The notes below the pieces were generated by a model. It was not told where the DNA came from and did no database searches. It saw only the letters and a program-made list of their open reading frames with translations. A DNA stretch of 64,000 bases from Stentor coeruleus (lineage: Eukaryota; Ciliophora; Heterotrichea; Heterotrichida; Stentoridae): assembly GCA_001970955.1 (NCBI GenBank), contig MPUH01000147.1, positions 1-64,000 of the forward strand, written 5' to 3'. The position numbers and the translations under genes are program-made. Shown piece by piece: positions 42,682 to 52,783 of this stretch (the first letter of the stretch is position 1; each line of letters begins with the position of its first letter).

Positions 42682-44088
42682 ATGGAAGACTTTAGAGTTA
42701 ATGGTGGGGATTTCGTCAAAGAGAAAAAAGGCAAGCTGCGAGATTCTTATCGGATTGGCAACAAGTTGGGTGATGGAGCGTTCGGCAGTGTGCGGAAAAT
42801 TACTCACAGAATGACAGGAGAGATCCGTGCAGTAAAAACTATTCACAAGAAAAATTTGCGCAGCGAAGAAGAAAGGCAAACATTTTTCAGCGAAGTTTCG
42901 GTACTACGAGCTTTAGACCACCCTAGCGTATTAAAACTTTACGAGTACTACCAAGACGAAAAAAACTATTACCTAATCACCGAGCTCTGTAGTGGTGGTG
43001 AACTCTTTGACAGAATCATAAGCCATGGTTCTTTTTCTGAAGCCCTTGCCGCGAACTACATGAAGCAAATTCTCTCAGTTGTCGCTTATGCTCACGATCG
43101 ACATATAGTCCATCGAGACTTAAAACCAGAGAATTTTTTATTAGACACTACAGCAGAAGATGCTAATCTTAAGGTTATCGACTTTGGCACATCACAATTT
43201 TTTACTCCAGGGACAAGTATGACATCTAAATTTGGTACTCCTTATTATATAGCTCCTGAGGTTCTTAAATGCAATTATGATGAACGCTGTGATGTTTGGA
43301 GTGCTGGAGTGAATATGTATGTACTTCTTTGTGGCTACCCACCATTTGGAGGCTCAAACGATGATCAAATTCTTAAGAAAATCGCCATGGGAAGGTTTTC
43401 ATTCCCATCGCCGGAGTGGGACTTTATCAGCTTTGAAGCTAAAGACTTGATTACGAAAATGCTCACTTTTGATTATACTAGGAGGATGTCAGCAAGAGAA
43501 GCACTTCAACACCCTTGGCTTAATAATGCAAGTACAACACCTATAGATAACTCAACAGCTAAAAGCATTTTTACTAACTTAACAAGCTTTCATTCTGAAC
43601 AGAAACTTCAAAAAGCTACATATTCATTTATAGCTTCACAATTAGCTACTAAAAAAGAAAGAGAAGAAATGCTTGATTTATTCAAATCATTAGATACTGA
43701 TAACTCAGGAACATTATCTAGAGATGAGCTTACAAGAGGCTTTCATAATTTATATTCTGATGAAATTGAAGATATTGATGCTGAAGTTGATAGGATTATG
43801 AGACAAGTAGATACTGATAAATCAGGAGAAATAGATTATTCTGAGTTTGTTGCTGCTTCTATGAACAGGACTAAGTTGTTATCTAAAGAAAGATTAGAAG
43901 CTGCGTTTAAAGCTTTTGATGTTGATGGTAGTGGGACTATTACAGCTGATGAGTTGAAGGCTATGCTTGGTAAACATCATGTTTATGATGATAATATGTG
44001 GACTAGTATTATAAGAGAAGTTGATCAGAATGGAGATGGGGTAATAGACTTGAGGGAATTCAGTGAAATGATGCTTAAGTTCACTTAG
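42682..44088 (+). CDS. calcium-dependent protein kinase (CDPK)
   Basis: 468 residues. The kinase domain spans about 22-282: GDGAFGSVRK glycine loop, AVKTIHKK lysine, HRDLKPENFLL catalytic loop, DFGTSQFF, and APEVL. A junction/autoinhibitory helix (about 300-325) is followed by four EF hands with full Ca2+ loops (DTDNSGTLSRDE, DTDKSGEIDYSE, DVDGSGTITADE, DQNGDGVIDLRE). No N-terminal myristoylation glycine is present (MEDFRV). Ca2+ binding should relieve autoinhibition directly. The next gene, a repeat protein, starts only 42 bp after the stop. Confidence 0.96.
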   Translation: MEDFRVNGGDFVKEKKGKLRDSYRIGNKLGDGAFGSVRKITHRMTGEIRAVKTIHKKNLRSEEERQTFFSEVSVLRALDHPSVLKLYEYYQDEKNYYLITELCSGGELFDRIISHGSFSEALAANYMKQILSVVAYAHDRHIVHRDLKPENFLLDTTAEDANLKVIDFGTSQFFTPGTSMTSKFGTPYYIAPEVLKCNYDERCDVWSAGVNMYVLLCGYPPFGGSNDDQILKKIAMGRFSFPSPEWDFISFEAKDLITKMLTFDYTRRMSAREALQHPWLNNASTTPIDNSTAKSIFTNLTSFHSEQKLQKATYSFIASQLATKKEREEMLDLFKSLDTDNSGTLSRDELTRGFHNLYSDEIEDIDAEVDRIMRQVDTDKSGEIDYSEFVAASMNRTKLLSKERLEAAFKAFDVDGSGTITADELKAMLGKHHVYDDNMWTSIIREVDQNGDGVIDLREFSEMMLKFT

Positions 44089-44130
44089 TTAGATAAATAA
44101 ACTTATATTTGAGGATAATAAAACTAATAA

Positions 44131-45948
44131 ATGTTTGGACCGACAGACAGTTATGTAGGGTTTCCTTCAAGAAGTAAGTTTTATGTAGAGGATTTGATGT
44201 CGATGAATAATTTGAATAAAGAAGAAGTTGGTATGAGAAAAGTGGATAGACAAGGAGACTCGAGATCTTTAAGAACTGATGATATTGAAGGGGCAAAACC
44301 TAAGAGCGGGTTAAGAAGACAGGCTGACCAGAATATGTACTCAGGTTTGAATTTACCCAGTTATAGTAGGAAGGAGTCACCTGGGCTTGGAAAACCCCCA
44401 AGAGTACCTGGAGGAAATGATGATTATATAGCTAGTGCTGCTAAATTCTTTGGTACTACACCTCCTACATCACCAAGAGGTGTAATAGGAGGAGATAAAC
44501 CAGGGTTACAAAAAGCTGGGCAAGGTTATATACAAAATCCTGAGCCTACGTTTAATACTAAAGAAGCTGCGAATTTTTTTGGGGTCACTCCTCCAATGTC
44601 AAGAGCTGGAAACACATATGAACAGAATCCTGAACTTTCTGCTAAAGACCTCGCGAATTTTTATGGGGTTACTCCACCTGCATCTAGAGATCAAAGAGCT
44701 AAAAACCCATATGGAAGAGAACAAGGAGGTTACCAGCCTGAAGACTTGCCAGCAAAGGACTATGCGAACTTTTATGGAGTAACACCACCACAATCAAGAC
44801 CTGATCCAGGCAATCAGAATATTGGAAAATCTCCTCTGAGCTTTCAAGCACCGAATCCAATAAGAGATAGTAGCCAAAGAAAACCACAAGGCCAAAGTCC
44901 ATATGCATATCCTGAAGATGTCCCAGTCAAAGCAGCAGCTAATTTTTATGGGGCAACTCCACCAATGTCTCGTCAAAACCTAGGACCAGGTGTTCCAAGT
45001 AACATAAACCCAGCTGGGCTTTCAGATAAAGATTTGGCTAATTTCTATGGAGTGACACCTCCACCTACAGGTAAGCCTCAAGGGTATCAATACATACAAA
45101 GTGCACCAAAAGACTCATATTTAGGTGGACTAACAGACAAAGATATGGCGAATTTCTATGGAGTTACTCCTCCACCTACAGGTAAACCAGCAAATCCTTA
45201 TGCACAAAATATAAATAATGATCCTTATAGTGGTGGTGTTTCTAACAAAGATTTGGCAAATTTTTATGGGGTTACTCCACCACCAACAGGTAAACCAACT
45301 AATCCATATGGGCAAAATGTACCTAATAACCCTTATGGTAGTGGGGTTTCTAATAAAGATTTAGCAAATTTCTATGGAGTTACTCCTCCTCCTACTGGTA
45401 AACCTGGGATGAATATTTATCAAGCTAACCCTATTGGGAATTTTAGTGGGGACCCTGGGTTAAAAATTCCTCAAAGAGTTGCTCAAGTATTAAGCCCTAA
45501 TCCAATAACCCAAGTTGGATACCCAATTAAGTCTCCATTAAGATCTGCTGGTCAAGAACTTACAAATAAAGATTATGCAAATTTCTATGGTGCAACTCCT
45601 CCAGTATCATCTGGAAAACCTTATCTTTTCGGGTCTAATCAAGGACAAGATCTTAATGCATACCCTCCAGGGCTTTCTAACAAGGACTTGGCTAATTTTT
45701 ATGGTGTAACTCCACCTCAAAGCGGAAAGCCTCCTGCTGTAAATAATTACAATCAAGTGTATGAAAGAAATGAGTATCAAAGTGGGCTTAACCAAAAAGA
45801 TTATGCTAATTTTTATGGAGTAACTCCACCTGCTTCAGGAAATGTATATGCTTCTAAAGGACAAGAGTATCCAGGTAATATCACTGAAAAAGACCTTGCG
45901 AATTTTTATGGAGTCACTCCACTACAAACTAGAGGAATAAGAAATTAA
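44131..45948 (+). CDS. ANFYGVTPP-repeat protein, unknown family
   Basis: 605 residues without membrane segment or known domain. A short basic/acidic N-terminus (about 1-90) is followed by about thirteen copies of a motif with consensus KDLANFYGVTPPxSxKP, spaced 25-60 residues apart, with Gly/Pro/Asn/Gln-rich linkers. Variants include KFFGTTPPTSP (first, near 44445) and YGATPP. TPP in every copy is a candidate proline-directed phosphosite. The regularity suggests repeated binding of one partner, such as a filament or scaffold. It lies 42 bp after the CDPK on the same strand, which may be chance. No homologous family was recognised. Confidence 0.85.
   Translation: MFGPTDSYVGFPSRSKFYVEDLMSMNNLNKEEVGMRKVDRQGDSRSLRTDDIEGAKPKSGLRRQADQNMYSGLNLPSYSRKESPGLGKPPRVPGGNDDYIASAAKFFGTTPPTSPRGVIGGDKPGLQKAGQGYIQNPEPTFNTKEAANFFGVTPPMSRAGNTYEQNPELSAKDLANFYGVTPPASRDQRAKNPYGREQGGYQPEDLPAKDYANFYGVTPPQSRPDPGNQNIGKSPLSFQAPNPIRDSSQRKPQGQSPYAYPEDVPVKAAANFYGATPPMSRQNLGPGVPSNINPAGLSDKDLANFYGVTPPPTGKPQGYQYIQSAPKDSYLGGLTDKDMANFYGVTPPPTGKPANPYAQNINNDPYSGGVSNKDLANFYGVTPPPTGKPTNPYGQNVPNNPYGSGVSNKDLANFYGVTPPPTGKPGMNIYQANPIGNFSGDPGLKIPQRVAQVLSPNPITQVGYPIKSPLRSAGQELTNKDYANFYGATPPVSSGKPYLFGSNQGQDLNAYPPGLSNKDLANFYGVTPPQSGKPPAVNNYNQVYERNEYQSGLNQKDYANFYGVTPPASGNVYASKGQEYPGNITEKDLANFYGVTPLQTRGIRN
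44440..45930 (+). repeat. coding repeat array, about 13 ANFYGVTPP units
   Basis: Units lie near 44445, 44565, 44650, 44760, 44935, 45035, 45145, 45250, 45360, 45575, 45690, 45805 and 45895. Four middle units (45035-45390) share the extended form YGVTPPPTGKP and are the most alike, so they are probably the youngest duplications. Codon differences between units show that the protein motif, not the DNA, is conserved. Confidence 0.8.
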
Positions 45949-46244
45949 ATATGTTTAGTTAAACTGACTTAAATATTTGTAGAAACTTAAATATTATAGG
46001 AATTTATGTTTTCTCAAAGGGAATATATAAGATTTTTGATGTAAAAAATGTATATTTTTAAGGTAAGGATTATATATTAATTATAGTATTTAGGTAAAAC
46101 TTCTTTGTTATTTTGGGATTAAATGCTTACTGTGTTTTTTTATATTATTAGTTTAGGTTGCTTAATGTTTAAGATTTTCAATAGCTTTTATGTGCATTTC
46201 TATATTTTTAACCATATTAAATATTCGGAAAATATCTTATAAAT

Positions 46245-46562
46245 ATGGATTCGATAACTTCACTTTTAGGAAGCCTGAGAATCAGCAGAGGAAATCGCGG
46301 ATATAAAACTGGTGACAAGGACAGGAGAAAATTTGGATTCTATCATTGTAAAGACTGTAATAGGAAATGGCAGAGTGCTAATTCTTGGGAAGAATTTGGG
46401 CAGGAATGCCAAAGGTGTGGAAAACTTGTTATGGCATATAAACGTCAAAATTTAATAAAGCCTGAAGAAAATAAAATTGATTTAAAGAAGGAACACCCTA
46501 GAGGTTTGTGTGAAAAATGCAAAAAATATGGAGATTGCACCAGTATGGATAATTATTACTAA
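46245..46562 (+). CDS. ZAR1-like 3CxxC zinc-binding protein
   Basis: 105 residues from ATG at 46245. The core RKFGFYHCKDCNRKWQSANS followed by QECQRC and LCEKCKKYGDC matches the C-terminal zinc region of ZAR1 (zygote arrest 1) proteins (FGYFHCKDCxxRWxSA ... CxxC ... LCxxC). In animals this domain binds RNA and represses translation in oocytes. Here only the zinc region is present, so a role in RNA binding is inference. Flanks are ordinary. Confidence 0.8.
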   Translation: MDSITSLLGSLRISRGNRGYKTGDKDRRKFGFYHCKDCNRKWQSANSWEEFGQECQRCGKLVMAYKRQNLIKPEENKIDLKKEHPRGLCEKCKKYGDCTSMDNYY

Positions 46563-48081
46563 AATTACTATAAGGGTTTATAAAAAGTGTTAGTGAGGTT
46601 AATTTTATTATACTTTTGGAAATAACAAATGATTTTATATGTATGAATTAATATGGCATATATAGGCATTAGTATTTTAAGGAGAATTTTTTTAATTTCA
46701 AAAAGTTCATGATTGGATTGACAATCTTTTGGATAATTTAGAATTTTTTTGCTATAATATTTTGATATCGTTTCAGAGAGAATAAAATTATAATATATTG
46801 CATTCATCTTGAACTATCTATTTAAATGAATGTGTTAACCAAAAGATATAAATACATCTTGAAGCATAACTATTTAATTAAGCTCTAAATATTATTTTTT
46901 TGTAGTTTTATTTGAGGGATTAATTTTTATTGGCATTGTGTTGTAATTTAAGTTTTAGCTTGAATCTATATTTAAAAGTTTTTCAAGTTTTAAATTCACC
47001 TTACAATAAGAAAAACTATTTATTCCAAAGGAAATGACCAAAGATCGGAAAAGTTCTAATGGAAATTTAAAAAAGCTGCAATCCTGAAGCCCAATAAGCT
47101 TTTTNTATAGTCCTTTAATTTTTAAGTAAGAGATATAAAAAAGCTGCAATCCTGAAGCCCAATAAGCTTTTTAAATAGGAAAATAGTGTTAATACTATGA
47201 ACCTGCTAACTATTTGCTAGAGTCTTTGTAAAATAGCTTTATTTTGTATTCAAGCTCAAAATTGATGCATTTTTTTAATACAAACCTGGATTTATAAATT
47301 TTAAGCTTAAAGGTATTCCATTATTCTTCTTATAGTCACTTAAATTCACTTCTAAATGTGAGCATACAATTTTCTTTTATATTTATAACTAAAAATATAT
47401 GTAATGCCTCTCATAAAATTATCCTAAAAATTAAACTTTAAAAGTGCTTGCTTATAAAACTTAATCTCATTCCTCATAACTTTAAAGTCATTTTTTTTGT
47501 TTATTTAAACCTAATATCTTTAATACTTATCAAAAGCTAAAATTTCAATCAAATAGTTATAACATTAATTAATTAAATACAACCCTAAAACCTGATAATA
47601 AAAAAACCCCTTTGAATTACATTAAATAAGAGGAATTTTAACTCTAAATAATTCAATTAGCAACAAAACCTCATGCGTATTTATTTGCTGAATAAAATTT
47701 TTGTATTGTAATTTTATAAAAATACAGTATAAGTCTAGCAAATATTTACAATGAAGTTGCTTTTTATAGTGTGTTTATATAGAGTTTTGATAAAAAGTAC
47801 CTATAAACTAAATTGAAATTTCAGCCAATTATAAAATAAAAATTTAGCTAATCAGAAAATTACATTATGTTGAAATTAAGTTTAGCAAACTCAAATAATA
47901 GTCCTATACCCAAAAGGATGATTATTTAAATATTTCTTCCTTTAAAATCTAAGTTCAACCAATTCCAGCCAGGCCTCGATGATTTGCAAACTTAATTTGC
48001 ATTTTTAAAACCATATATACAAGGGGGATCATTTTGCTCTCTAAAACAGAATCAAGGGGTGTCTGAGATTATCTGACTGAC
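46563..48081. other. long AT-rich spacer
   Basis: About 1.5 kb with no supported gene. The only long frame (minus strand, 46568-46807, 79 codons) has the AT-driven composition expected by chance. The stretch holds an assembly join near 47105 and the upstream region of alpha-tubulin. Confidence 0.5.
47068..47172. repeat. 37-nt duplication around a single N (assembly join)
   Basis: The 37 bases ending at 47104 recur at 47136-47172, with an N at 47105 and 30 unrelated bases between. As at 16607 and 59717, this marks a contig junction and not a real tandem repeat. Confidence 0.75.
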
Positions 48082-48090
48082 TATATAAAG
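48082..48090 (+). promoter_or_regulatory. possible TATA-like element of alpha-tubulin
   Basis: TATATAAAG, 27 nt before the alpha-tubulin ATG at 48117. Such words are frequent in this AT-rich DNA, so this is only suggestive. Confidence 0.2.
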
Positions 48091-48116
48091 CTTTCAATAA
48101 TTTCAAACGTTATTAA

Positions 48117-49469
<1,353 letters not shown>

Positions 49470-49852
49470 ACATATTAAGGATTAAATGATTTAAGAAAAT
49501 TGTGTATTTATTTTTTATTTGCTTTTTTTAATGATGCTATACAAAATTAATATGATTTTTATGGATTATTATAGGGATTGCTTAGTTTTTTTTGTAATTA
49601 TAAGGATATTTATAAGCAAAGTAAATGGCAAAATCATATATAAAAATTCTGCAGTTACTATGTAAATTTTTATCGGATGAGAGAAGATGTTTTAATTAAT
49701 TTTAGTTAAGTTGGGGATTAAATTTATAACACTTTGTTTGGATTGCTTTTTTATTTACCATAATATTTATGCTGATAGCTTAATGAAATAAAAGAAACTA
49801 ATAAATAAGGAGGACAATGTTTTTATTGCCTTTTTAGACTTAGTGAGACTCT
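49470..49852. other. AT-rich spacer after alpha-tubulin
   Basis: 3' flank of alpha-tubulin. No gene is seen. Confidence 0.4.
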
Positions 49853-49973
49853 GCGAGTATACTTAAAAAGCTATAATAATTTATATTAACCCAGAAATCA
49901 TAGAAAAAAAAGGATTTCTACTGCTGTAAAATTTCTTTTTTCAACAGCTTACCTATTGAAAAAATATACTCGC
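49853..49973. other. candidate structured RNA or hairpin cluster
   Basis: GCGAGTATA (49853-49861) is the exact reverse complement of TATACTCGC (49965-49973). Inside lie two further stems: AGAAATC (49893) with GATTTCT (49913), and GCTGT (49923) with ACAGC (49944). Together they could fold as an outer stem closing two hairpins over 121 nt. It does not match tRNA or a known snRNA by eye. Strand is unknown. Confidence 0.3.
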
Positions 49974-50181
49974 AAATAAAATAGGATAATTTTGTTATTT
50001 AATTTTTGTGATTGATGCATAAAAATAATTTAAAATTTTAATCATTTTCTGGACAATTATTATCATTCTATTTCCAAAGCTTCATATAAAACTATGCCTA
50101 AAAAAATATTTTCCTTCAACACAATTTCTCCCTATTCTACTGCCTTCTATCTTCCTATGTATCTAAATTTCACATATATAA

Positions 50182-51099
50182 ATGCTTAACATCACTAGCA
50201 AAATACGTCTTAACACAACAGTAACCTCTCTAAGCTTACACGAAAACTTTTTGCTAGTGACTAGCGCAGACAAGAAATTCAGAATCTACGACCTCGAAAG
50301 TGAAAAATGTATTATCGAAGTTGAAGGGCACAATTACGGAGTCAATCAAGGGCTCTGGGACATGTACGGTGAATACATCTTAACCTGTTCAGATGATGGT
50401 ACTATAAAAATCTGGAGTAAATCTGGTAAGCAAGTTTCTGTGCTTATCGGCCACAGTAACTATGTGCAAAGTCTGGCAATTGACCCAAAAAATCTTATGC
50501 TTTTATCTGGAGGCAGCGATTGTTCAGTGATTCTCTGGGACCTTCGCAGTACCCAGCAAATCACAAACTTCTTCCACGTCCACCAAGAGCCAGTGACATC
50601 CTTAGGTTTTTCTGATGATTCTTCAGTATTCCTAACAGGGTCTTTTGATGGGACTATCCATTTATGGGACACAATGAGCTTAAACAGTCTTAAAACCTGT
50701 TCTTTTAATAGAAACGTGCCTATAACCCGAGCTAAATTCATTGGCCCTTATATGTACAGCTCTTGTCTCGATAGCAAAATCTTACTCTGGAGCGCCACAG
50801 AGGTAAAAAGTATCCCAATTAAACAATACACAGGACATATAAATGAATGTTATACCTGTGACTGTATCGCCATAAAAACTGGGCAGATTTATAGCGGTAG
50901 TGAAGACGGGGGGGTATATATATGGGACTTAAACACAGCTGATATCCCTTCAAAAATTCAAGTCTTCCCTAGAAATCGTAAATTTTATTTAGGTATTCTC
51001 AATGTTCTTGATGTCAACAATAACACTTTTGTTGCCAGCAGTTTCGATGCTAGCGACTTTACAAACTACGAGCACATAGTCATAGGGAAAATATGCTAA
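50182..51099 (+). CDS. WDR5-like WD40 protein
   Basis: 305 residues, seven WD blades and almost nothing else, like WDR5/Swd3 (about 330). Blade endings include DDGTIKIW, SDCSVILWDL, FDGTIHLWDT and EDGGVYIWDL. Order and local sequence follow WDR5: IGHSNYVQSL, HQEPVTSLGFSDDSSVFLTG and QYTGHINECY, matching LKGHSNYV, HSDPVSAVHF and TYTGHKNEKY. WDR5 anchors histone H3K4 methyltransferase complexes. Identity with that role is inferred from fold similarity only. Confidence 0.72.
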   Translation: MLNITSKIRLNTTVTSLSLHENFLLVTSADKKFRIYDLESEKCIIEVEGHNYGVNQGLWDMYGEYILTCSDDGTIKIWSKSGKQVSVLIGHSNYVQSLAIDPKNLMLLSGGSDCSVILWDLRSTQQITNFFHVHQEPVTSLGFSDDSSVFLTGSFDGTIHLWDTMSLNSLKTCSFNRNVPITRAKFIGPYMYSSCLDSKILLWSATEVKSIPIKQYTGHINECYTCDCIAIKTGQIYSGSEDGGVYIWDLNTADIPSKIQVFPRNRKFYLGILNVLDVNNNTFVASSFDASDFTNYEHIVIGKIC

Positions 51100-51150
51100 A
51101 AATTTAAATTTTTGCCCTAGCGCGTTTTGCTTATATTTCTAATATAATTC

Positions 51151-51822
51151 ATGGATTCAAATCTAATTAACACGCTAGGACTTGACAAGCATAAACGAAG
51201 ATCAAAAACTGATAAAGTTAATAGGAACTTCGTTTGTGGATGCGGGAAATCATATTTAAGCTATCCTGCGCTTTATACACATATCAAAACCAAACATGAT
51301 GGGTCTAATCCTCAAGGGACGATTTCAAATATAATCTGCTCTTCAAAAAAGCGCGGGAGACCTAAAAAACCTATTGAAGAAGATATTGACACAGATAAAA
51401 TACTAGCTGAAATCATGATGCTTGGGGGTACTTCTGATCCTAAAAGTGAATTAGTAGACTCACCTCTTTTTGCAAGTATTTTGCAATGGCAGGCATATAA
51501 AGGTTATAAAGAAAATGATGTTAAATGTGATGATTCGTTTGCTATGTATCTAATTGATACTGCTAAAATTGTGGAACCGCAGAATTTCAATCAAATTGTT
51601 AAGTTTGTGGAGAATTTTAGAAATTGTCTTGAGAAACACCCTGAGCCGAATGCGAAAAAGGATACGAAGAGCTTACCGGAAAAATTGGATTATTTTATAC
51701 AGCATTATATACCTTTATATATACCATCATTTGATAGGAAACTTGCCACAAGCCTTGCAGTGCATTTCTCACAGTGGCTACTAGCTAAAGGACTCACTGA
51801 TATCAAGTTATCTTTAATATAA
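51151..51822 (+). CDS. C2H2 zinc-finger protein with AT-hook
   Basis: 223 residues from ATG at 51151, 51 bp after the WDR5-like stop. One C2H2 finger (CGCGKSYLSYPALYTHIKTKH, about residues 26-47) is followed by an AT-hook KKRGRPKKP (about 70-78), so it should bind DNA in the nucleus. The C-terminal 130 residues (SPLFASILQWQAYKGYKEND and after) form a conserved-looking helical region without a name. Co-orientation with the WDR5-like gene may be chance. A transcription or chromatin factor is likely. Confidence 0.78.
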   Translation: MDSNLINTLGLDKHKRRSKTDKVNRNFVCGCGKSYLSYPALYTHIKTKHDGSNPQGTISNIICSSKKRGRPKKPIEEDIDTDKILAEIMMLGGTSDPKSELVDSPLFASILQWQAYKGYKENDVKCDDSFAMYLIDTAKIVEPQNFNQIVKFVENFRNCLEKHPEPNAKKDTKSLPEKLDYFIQHYIPLYIPSFDRKLATSLAVHFSQWLLAKGLTDIKLSLI

Positions 51823-51899
51823 TTACTTTTATATATTCTAAAGTACTTTTTTAAGCTATGATTATCAGATTTTTAACAATAAAATATAGGTTGTATAAA

Positions 51900-52262
51900 A
51901 ATATTGATTTCAGTTAATATTATTAGATAATCCAGTAATGATTTAGTATTTTTGAATTTAAGGGAATTGATTTAAGGTATAGAATGATGACTTTGTGTTT
52001 TTTATGTAAATTTGAAGGATTGAGAGTATTAGAATTTTTGTTTTGCAATATTTGAAATTACCAAATATTTGCCATAAGGTGTAAATCGCTGATTTTAGAG
52101 TTTTATAAAAGTTCACTGATGTGATTTTTAAGGTTTTAGAGATAATATTCTTGTTGATAAGTATCATAACTCCTAGATGAATACTGTAAATAGAGAACTT
52201 AGTGACGAACTGAGCAGGCGGGACATTCATATTTTGCATAGGGCAATTTCTTAGTATATTTT
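51900..52262 (-). pseudogene. decayed zf-HIT protein, ZNHIT3-like
   Basis: On the minus strand 52235-52202 encodes KYECPACSVRH, matching the zf-HIT core of ZNHIT3 (KYRCPACRVPY). The second half of the finger is degraded and the frame shifts. About 52145-52115 encodes YYL-stop-NLKN, which aligns with SLQNLKN of ZNHIT3, the TAA at 52136-52138 standing at the Gln. Further TAA codons follow (near 52105 and 52045). ZNHIT3 helps assemble box C/D snoRNPs; a live copy should exist elsewhere. Alignment is from memory of the human protein. Confidence 0.45.
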
Positions 52263-52783
52263 CATCATGATTTTTTAAACCAATAAGACTTAGAATATAA
52301 TGGATTCCTTTTTAATAGGCTGAGTATATCCATTGAAGATTTTTCCAAATATCAAATTGATAGTATAGAACCAGTTTTAAATATTTTGGTAGTTGCGATT
52401 CACAAATACATGAACTAAATTTAGGGTCCTTAGTTTTATTTAGGTTTTTTATCTTCTAATTGTTTTGCTATAAGTTCAAACTCTATTCACTATATGCTAA
52501 AAATAAAATGCTTATAGCTGAATATAATTAATATAAAATATATTTCTCTTTAATTAATTTACTATATCACTTACTTGATACTTTAATAAATTCTACACAA
52601 AAATTCCTCATATTAATTTATTAATGGCTTTTTATAGCAGGCATTCAAAAATGTCATTTTTTTAAAACAAAAACCAGCCATTTTCCTTAAATTTAGCAAT
52701 CTCCTGCAATAGTCAAGCAAATCTTAATACCTTAACTATAAAACTATCTATATGCAATATATTAACTCATAAAATACTCCGAA
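52263..52783. other. AT-rich spacer
   Basis: 3' flank of the TTLL gene on the minus strand. The part from 52540 is C-rich and G-poor on the plus strand. No gene is seen. Confidence 0.45.

Noticed and set aside
40376-44088. DUSP, Arp3 and CDPK as one functional actin-signalling cluster
   Set aside because: They are only neighbours, on mixed strands, and eukaryotic gene order gives no support for a shared pathway.
46568-46807. Minus-strand ATG-started frame of 79 codons just after the ZAR1-like gene
   Set aside because: Composition is AT-driven (Ile, Lys, Tyr, Asn), no motif is present, and frames of this length are expected several times by chance in 64 kb of such DNA.
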